37,711 bases of DNA. It comes from Cytophagales bacterium CG12_big_fil_rev_8_21_14_0_65_40_12 (GTDB taxonomy: Bacteria; Bacteroidota; Bacteroidia; Cytophagales; Cyclobacteriaceae). Below are positions 33,519 through 37,711 of the stretch, piece after piece. Both the position numbers and the translations under genes were made by a program. The notes beneath the pieces were generated by a model. It was not told where the DNA came from, did no database searches, and saw only the letters and a program-made list of their open reading frames with translations. Each line of letters begins with the position of its first letter. The stretch's first letter is position 1. The stretch spans positions 1 through 37,711 of the forward strand of contig PCUU01000090.1 in the NCBI GenBank assembly GCA_002786855.1, written 5' to 3'.

Positions 33519-35069
33519 ATGGCACAAAATGACGATAATCTGCTCAAAAAGATTGCAGGGCACGCAAAAGAATACGGTTTTATTTTTCAATCAAGCGAAA
33601 TCTATGATGGATTAGCAGCGGCCTATGATTACGGTCAGAATGGTGTTGAACTAAAAAATAACATCAAGCAATATTGGTGGAAAGCCATGGTGCAAATGAA
33701 TGAAAACATCGTTGGTATCGATGCTTCTATTTTTATGCACCCTACCACTTGGAAAGCCTCTGGCCATGTGGATGCCTTTAACGATCCAATGATCGACAAT
33801 AAGGATTCGAAAAAAAGATACCGAGCTGACGTTCTGGTAGAAGAGTATATTGCCAAGATTGAAGCCAAAATTGATAAGGAGGTCGAAAAAGCGCAAAACC
33901 GTTTTGGAGATGCTTTTGACAAGGCACAATTCTTAGCCACCAACCCAAACGTACTTCGCAACCAAGAGAAAATTGACGAGATCAATGCCCGCTTGGCCAA
34001 AGGACTGGATACTGGGGATTTGGCAGATGTTAAAGCCTTGATCGAAGAGTTAGGCATCGCAGATCCTGTTTCTGGTTCTAAAAACTGGACCGATGTGCGT
34101 CAGTTCAACCTGATGTTCTCCACTGAATTAGGTTCTGTTGCTGATGGTGCGAGTAAAATCTACTTAAGGCCCGAAACTGCCCAGGGAATTTTCGTCAATT
34201 TCTTGAACGTTCAAAAATCGGGTAGAATGAAAGTGCCTTTTGGGATTGCCCAAATTGGTAAGGCCTTCAGAAATGAAATTATTGCCCGTCAATTCATTTT
34301 TAGAATGCGCGAATTCGAGCAAATGGAAATGCAATTCTTTGTAAAACCAGGAGAAGAATTGGCGTATTACGAGCAATGGAAAGAAAGAAGAATGAAATGG
34401 CACCAGACTTTAGGTTTGGGTGCTGAAAAATATCGCTTCCATGACCATTTGAACTTGGCGCACTACGCAAACGCAGCTGCCGATATTCAATTTGATTTTC
34501 CGATGGGCTTTAAAGAATTGGAAGGCATTCACTCAAGAACTGACTTCGATTTAAAAGCGCATGAAGAGCATTCCGGCAAAAAGCTACAGTTTTTCGATAC
34601 GGTTGAAAACGAATCGTTTGTGCCTTATGTGGTAGAGACTTCGGTAGGTTTAGATAGAATGTTCCTGTCTGTTTTGAGTGCAGCTTATACCGAAGAAATT
34701 CTGGAAGACGGCAGCGAAAGAACGGTTTTGAAAATCCCTGCTCCATTAGCGCCTTATCAAGTGGCGGTGTTGCCATTATTGAAGAAGGACGAGTCGGGAT
34801 TGCCACAAAAAGCAAGAGAAATTCTTGCCGAACTTCAGTATGATTTCAATTGTCAATACGATGAAAAAGATGCGATTGGTAAACGATACAGAAGACAAGA
34901 TGCCATTGGTACGCCTTATTGCGTGACCATAGACCACCAAACCTTAGAAGACAATACGGTTACCATCAGAGATAGAGATGACCTTTCTCAAATCAGGGTT
35001 TCCATCGATGAGCTAAAAGGCAAATTGAAAGAAACTACTTCGATGGAAAGTCTTTTGAGGAGGCTATAA
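33519..35069 (+). CDS. glyS: Glycyl-tRNA synthetase (homodimeric, class II)
   Basis: 516 residues. Charges tRNA-Gly. It is the one-chain form, not the alpha/beta tetramer: N-terminal FIFQSSEIYDGLAAAYDYG, motif 1 region YLRPETAQGIFVNF, motif 2 FRNEIIARQFIFRMREFEQME and motif 3 GLDRMFLSVL, followed by an anticodon domain (APYQVAVLPL... to the end). An insert of about 90 Lys/Glu-rich residues between about 85 and 175 is normal for this type. Promoter with a 4-nt leader upstream. Confidence 0.96.
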   Translation: MAQNDDNLLKKIAGHAKEYGFIFQSSEIYDGLAAAYDYGQNGVELKNNIKQYWWKAMVQMNENIVGIDASIFMHPTTWKASGHVDAFNDPMIDNKDSKKRYRADVLVEEYIAKIEAKIDKEVEKAQNRFGDAFDKAQFLATNPNVLRNQEKIDEINARLAKGLDTGDLADVKALIEELGIADPVSGSKNWTDVRQFNLMFSTELGSVADGASKIYLRPETAQGIFVNFLNVQKSGRMKVPFGIAQIGKAFRNEIIARQFIFRMREFEQMEMQFFVKPGEELAYYEQWKERRMKWHQTLGLGAEKYRFHDHLNLAHYANAAADIQFDFPMGFKELEGIHSRTDFDLKAHEEHSGKKLQFFDTVENESFVPYVVETSVGLDRMFLSVLSAAYTEEILEDGSERTVLKIPAPLAPYQVAVLPLLKKDESGLPQKAREILAELQYDFNCQYDEKDAIGKRYRRQDAIGTPYCVTIDHQTLEDNTVTIRDRDDLSQIRVSIDELKGKLKETTSMESLLRRL

Positions 35070-35159
35070 GAAGAAAATTAAAAGCGATTTCTAATTCTGA
35101 TAGCAGATTGATGGGAATAACGTGGATAACTTTCGCGTAAGTATGTGGGAAACTTTTAG

Positions 35160-35175
35160 TTGTCAAGCTTGACAA
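35160..35175. promoter_or_regulatory. 16-bp perfect palindrome
   Basis: TTGTCAAGCTTGACAA is its own reverse complement. It might be an operator for a dimeric protein. No gene start is close by (nearest 146 nt away). Confidence 0.4.
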
Positions 35176-35228
35176 GCTCAAAATTAACTTCTTACATTTA
35201 TAGCGGGACGCGATTTAAAGTTTAACAA

Positions 35229-35250
35229 ACTGAAAATCAGTCCCTTTTTT
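35229..35250 (+). terminator. Weak terminator-like hairpin
   Basis: ACTGA-aaa-TCAGT (35229-35241) followed after ccc by a T-run (35245-35250). Only five pairs, so low strength. Confidence 0.3.
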
Positions 35251-35272
35251 GTTGTCCTTCATTTCAATTTAT

Positions 35273-35286
35273 AATGTGGCCACATT
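35273..35286. promoter_or_regulatory. 14-bp perfect palindrome upstream of the micro-ORFs
   Basis: AATGTGGCCACATT, 34 nt before ATG 35321. Position and symmetry fit an operator; the binding protein is unknown. Confidence 0.4.
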
Positions 35287-35320
35287 TTGGGAACACATTA
35301 ACGAGTTTAAATGATCGAAT

Positions 35321-35470
35321 ATGGAATGGATGGCAACCCTAATTTTATTACCTCTGGCAAAACTTCTTTGGAAGTATTTGATCATCAAAAAGGTTCTTGA
35401 ACACAATGGCCCTGTAGATATACAATCAGGAAGTCTAAAGAACGGACTCAGGATTAAGAAGGAAAAATGA
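35321..35470 (+). CDS. Micro-ORF 1 (49 residues, membrane helix plus basic tail)
   Basis: Begins MEWMATLILLPLAKLLWKYL, one hydrophobic helix of about 18 residues, then KKVLEHNGPVDIQ and a basic end (KNGLRIKKEK). It fits a small membrane peptide. No homologue recognised and no TAnnTTTG just upstream. A palindrome lies 34 nt before it. Its last bases overlap the next micro-ORF (ATGA). Coding status is uncertain. Confidence 0.4.
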   Translation: MEWMATLILLPLAKLLWKYLIIKKVLEHNGPVDIQSGSLKNGLRIKKEK

Positions 35471-35532
35471 GTTGGCTTATAGATTTATTTTCTGGTGCTG
35501 GTGGCTTTCTATTAGCCTTGACCTCACATTAA
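35467..35532 (+). CDS. Micro-ORF 2 (21 residues, hydrophobic)
   Basis: ATG 35467 overlaps the stop of micro-ORF 1 (ATGA). The peptide is hydrophobic and contains IDLFSGAGGF, which matches motif I of C5 cytosine methyltransferases, right after its ATG as in those enzymes. The frame stops 11 residues later, so it can only be a relic or a coincidence; it may also be a real tiny peptide. Coding status is uncertain. Confidence 0.25.
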   Translation: MSWLIDLFSGAGGFLLALTSH

Positions 35533-35555
35533 CCGACCCACCATGTTAAATTGCG

Positions 35556-35590
35556 AGTCTAAATACCATATACTCAATACTATATACTAT
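35556..35590 (-). repeat. Heptad-periodic tract directly after the radical SAM gene stop
   Basis: On the minus strand five 7-base units follow the TAG (35593-35591): the first two are both ATAGTAT, the third and fourth differ from it by two bases or so, and the fifth (TTAGACT) is more diverged. Shifted by one phase, the units include TATTGAG and TATATGG, close to the TATTGGG of the tract at 20.3 kb. Confidence 0.6.
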
Positions 35591-36640
35591 CTAAAACAAG
35601 CCCATCTGCCCTTTATTGGTTTTTACAAATAAGTCGGTGCGGAGGGGTGGACGATGAGGCGCTCCTGAGAAGTACTTGGCTTTGGAAAGTTCGAACAGGC
35701 GTTGGATGGATTGCACCATTAAACCTTCCCCTTTCATCCTATTCCCAAAGCGGCTGTCGTTGAGTTTTCCGCCATGGGCTGACTTGATTTGATTCAAGAT
35801 TTTATCCGCACGATCTGGAAAAGCTTCAACTACCCAATGCTCAAACACTTGGCCAATGGCACCATTCAGTCTCACCATGGTATAACCAGCACTTTGCGCT
35901 CCTGCATTGGCGGCAGCTTCCATCAAGGCTGGAATTTCGTGGTCGTTGAGCCCAGGAATAATTGGGCCAATCATAATATTGACAGGCACTCCCCTTTTTC
36001 GCAATTCCTCAATGGCCTTTAATTTTTTACTGGCCGAAGCAGTTCGTGGTTCCATCTTTCTGCGCACCTCTTCATCCAAAGTAGTGAGGCTAAAGTAAAC
36101 ACTGACAAGGTTCAAATCCGCCAATGGCCCAATGATATCCAGATCGCGTGTGATGGTCGCGTTCTTGGTAATAATGCCAACAGGGTGTTTGTATTTAAGA
36201 AACACCTCCAGCAGCTTTCGGGTAATTTGCAGTTTTTGCTCAATAGGTTGGTAGCAATCTGTATTGCCGGAAAGGACAATGGTGCGCGCTTGCCAATTTG
36301 GGTTTTGGAAGTGCTTTTCGAGCAATCTAGGAGCAGACGTTTTATAAAGAATCACCTTTTCAAAATCCAGCCCAGCATTATAGCCCCAATATTCATGCGT
36401 ATTGCGGGCGTAGCAGTAAATACAGCCATGCTCGCAACCTTGGTAGGGATTAAGCGAAAATTCCATTCCGACATCGGGACTTTCTACCTTATTGACGATG
36501 GTTTTGGGGAAGATTTCGATGTATTTGGTATTTGGATTTTCTCCTTCAAATTCATCGATGGCTTCTAGGTGTTCAAGCACATATTCGTGTGCCAGAAAAC
36601 GATTTTTCACTTGGCTTTGCGCTCCCCTTCCCTTGATCAT
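35591..36640 (-). CDS. PA0069/Rv2578c-type radical SAM protein
   Basis: 349 residues. MEFSLNPYQGCEHGCIYCYAR holds the CxxxCxxC iron-sulfur motif, and STDCYQPIE-like and IITKNATITRDLDIIG segments follow as in SplB-like radical SAM enzymes. The C-terminal HRPPLRTDLF is also typical. The PA0069 family is widespread but its reaction is not settled (spore photoproduct lyase relatives cut DNA photodimers; a link to nucleic acid repair or modification is only a guess). The start ATG 36640 is preceded by an inverted repeat at 36652-36666. It ends in a heptad tract. Confidence 0.88.
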   Translation of the reverse strand: MIKGRGAQSQVKNRFLAHEYVLEHLEAIDEFEGENPNTKYIEIFPKTIVNKVESPDVGMEFSLNPYQGCEHGCIYCYARNTHEYWGYNAGLDFEKVILYKTSAPRLLEKHFQNPNWQARTIVLSGNTDCYQPIEQKLQITRKLLEVFLKYKHPVGIITKNATITRDLDIIGPLADLNLVSVYFSLTTLDEEVRRKMEPRTASASKKLKAIEELRKRGVPVNIMIGPIIPGLNDHEIPALMEAAANAGAQSAGYTMVRLNGAIGQVFEHWVVEAFPDRADKILNQIKSAHGGKLNDSRFGNRMKGEGLMVQSIQRLFELSKAKYFSGAPHRPPLRTDLFVKTNKGQMGLF

Positions 36641-36651
36641 GATCTATAATA

Positions 36652-36666
36652 TTTAGTAAAACTAAA
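36652..36666 (-). promoter_or_regulatory. Inverted repeat upstream of the radical SAM gene
   Basis: TTTAGT-aaa-ACTAAA, 11 nt before ATG 36640, in an AT-rich promoter area. The half-site spacing fits a dimeric repressor; no match to a known Bacteroidota operator is claimed. Confidence 0.45.
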
Positions 36667-36723
36667 ATTAATAGTTTGTTTCTAAATATCTTAGGCGTCA
36701 AGCGCAATTAATTTCGAGCCAAT

Positions 36724-37635
36724 TTAAACACTAAGGAAAGCTGCGCCAAAAACGCCCGCGCTATCGCCAAGCTTAGGCCTAATTATTTTAGTTTCTAGCT
36801 TATCGTTAAAAATGTGCTTTTCAACTTCGGCTACTCCGAGTGTGTAGAGTTCATCGATATTGCCTACACCACCACCCAAAACGATTACATCTGGATCGAT
36901 AATATTGATCACCACCGAGAGTGCTTGGCCAAAGAATCGGATAAGTCTTTCTAAAGTGGCAACAGCATGTCGATCTTCCCCCTGCCGTGCCAAGGCAATA
37001 ATTTCCCTAAGTCGCTTCGAATCACCAGAAATTTCGGCATAAAACTTTTCTAGCGCTGGGCCTGCGATTACCTTCTCAACACAACCTATTTTACCACAAT
37101 AGCAAAGGCCTCCTGATTCATCCAAAAAATTATGCCCCCATTCACCACCAATACCGTGTTTTCCGTGAATCACCTGTCCATTGACCACCACTCCACCGCC
37201 AGCACCTGTACCCATGATTACTCCAAAAACGACCTTTGCATTGGGGTCGGCTTCTGGCACTGCCCCCATTTTGGTTTCCGCTAACGCAAAGCAATTGGCA
37301 TCATTGGCAACGATCAAAGGAATACCTAAAAGTTGCTCTAAATCTAATTTGAAAGGCCGATCGTTGAGCGCTTGAGAGTTGCTGTTTTTCATCAGGCCTG
37401 AGGCAGGATCTATTTTACCTGGCGTACCCATTCCTATAATCTTTGGGGGTTCGCCCACTTCGGCAATCAGCATATCTACCAAAAGCTTGATTCTGTTCAA
37501 GGTATGCTCGTAGCCTTTATCCGCCTCGGTATCGATCCTTTTCCTAATCAAAACCGTAGGATTGTCTTTCGACTGCAGTACTACGCCTTCGATTTTTGTT
37601 CCCCCTAAGTCTATTCCCCAAAGTTGTTGTGGCAT
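36724..37635 (-). CDS. ROK-family sugar kinase (glucokinase/fructokinase type)
   Basis: 303 residues. N-terminal ATP-binding WGIDLGGTKIEGVVL; MGTPGKIDPASG and VFGVIMGTGAGGGVVVNG are the ROK phosphate loops; the zinc module is GGEWGHNFLDESGGLCYCGKIGCVE-type, with a CxCGxxGCxE motif. It phosphorylates a hexose such as glucose or fructose, or N-acetyl sugars; specificity is not fixed by eye. Nearest upstream sequence is the window edge, and I see no TAnnTTTG within 37636-37711. The radical SAM gene in the same direction starts 83 nt downstream. Confidence 0.9.
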   Translation of the reverse strand: MPQQLWGIDLGGTKIEGVVLQSKDNPTVLIRKRIDTEADKGYEHTLNRIKLLVDMLIAEVGEPPKIIGMGTPGKIDPASGLMKNSNSQALNDRPFKLDLEQLLGIPLIVANDANCFALAETKMGAVPEADPNAKVVFGVIMGTGAGGGVVVNGQVIHGKHGIGGEWGHNFLDESGGLCYCGKIGCVEKVIAGPALEKFYAEISGDSKRLREIIALARQGEDRHAVATLERLIRFFGQALSVVINIIDPDVIVLGGGVGNIDELYTLGVAEVEKHIFNDKLETKIIRPKLGDSAGVFGAAFLSV

Positions 37636-37711
37636 ATTTGATTAATTCAGTAAAGTGAAATTAGAGAAATAGCGCCAATAAAAGGCAAAAACAGTAAATG
37701 AGATAATTTGG

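Larger units (their letters stand above)
35070..35320. other. Non-coding region after glyS with palindromes
   Basis: 251 nt. Contains TTGTCAAGCTTGACAA (35160-35175), a small hairpin with a T-run (35229-35250) and AATGTGGCCACATT (35273-35286). No gene or tRNA is seen. Confidence 0.5.

Overview
The window looks like a core chromosomal segment of a Bacteroidota bacterium, most likely of the Cytophagales (genus not determinable by eye). The reasons are the repeated TAnnTTTG promoter -7 element of this phylum, lipoprotein and envelope gene types common there (cyclophilin lipoproteins, a DUF2911 protein, RfaE1, a short-LID Adk, an Obg without a C-terminal extension), weak Shine-Dalgarno signals and a moderate GC content. 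I see no integrase, transposase, phage gene, tRNA, rRNA or CRISPR array.

Layout. 1-7458 (+): the end of a GlmU-like sugar nucleotidyltransferase, the DNA polymerase III delta-prime subunit, a RimB-like protease and RimK ligase, hemC, two tandem cyclophilin lipoproteins and an RmlD-like reductase, mostly touching or overlapping. 7460-10729: two divergent neurotransmitter:sodium symporters; the left one carries a translationally coupled 43-residue MetS-like small subunit. 10854-13377: a restriction-modification pair (C5 cytosine methyltransferase with a long unassigned C-terminal region, and a BstYI/BglII-family endonuclease) followed by a Cys-less alkyltransferase-like protein. 13422-16558: MscS channel, TerC, and a convergent sodium:solute symporter. 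16693-20241 (+): clpS, recR, an aminotransferase, rfaE1 and a cupin. 20300-22780 (-): an M20 amidohydrolase and hemE. 22940-23839: L-serine dehydratase. 23875-26662 (-): upp, a Na+/Ca2+-type exchanger, a small membrane protein, a zeta-toxin-like kinase and an overlapping 52-residue ORF. 26793-31898 (+): a zinc peptidase, hpt, adk, obgE, grpE, dnaJ. 32042-33382 (-): a Spy-like periplasmic protein and a DUF2911 protein. 33519-35069: glyS. 35070-35590: a non-coding stretch with palindromes and two overlapping micro-ORFs. 35591-37635 (-): a PA0069-type radical SAM protein and a ROK sugar kinase.

Most of this is housekeeping: nucleotide salvage (upp, hpt, adk), haem synthesis (hemC, hemE), protein folding and turnover (grpE, dnaJ, cyclophilins, clpS), and replication or repair (holB, recR, the ATL). 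The accessory parts are the restriction-modification pair and the zeta-like module. The more unusual signals are in the small print: (1) three intergenic tracts with strict 7-base periodicity, two of them starting at a stop codon; (2) a composite hairpin repeat after dnaJ whose two halves differ by compensatory stem changes; (3) promoters so close to the start codon that the mRNAs should be nearly leaderless, with an identical 15-mer at hemE and glyS; (4) a DnaJ that lost exactly the two cysteine motifs of one zinc centre; (5) small coupled ORFs next to larger genes (MetS-like, zeta partner, the pair at 35.3-35.5 kb).
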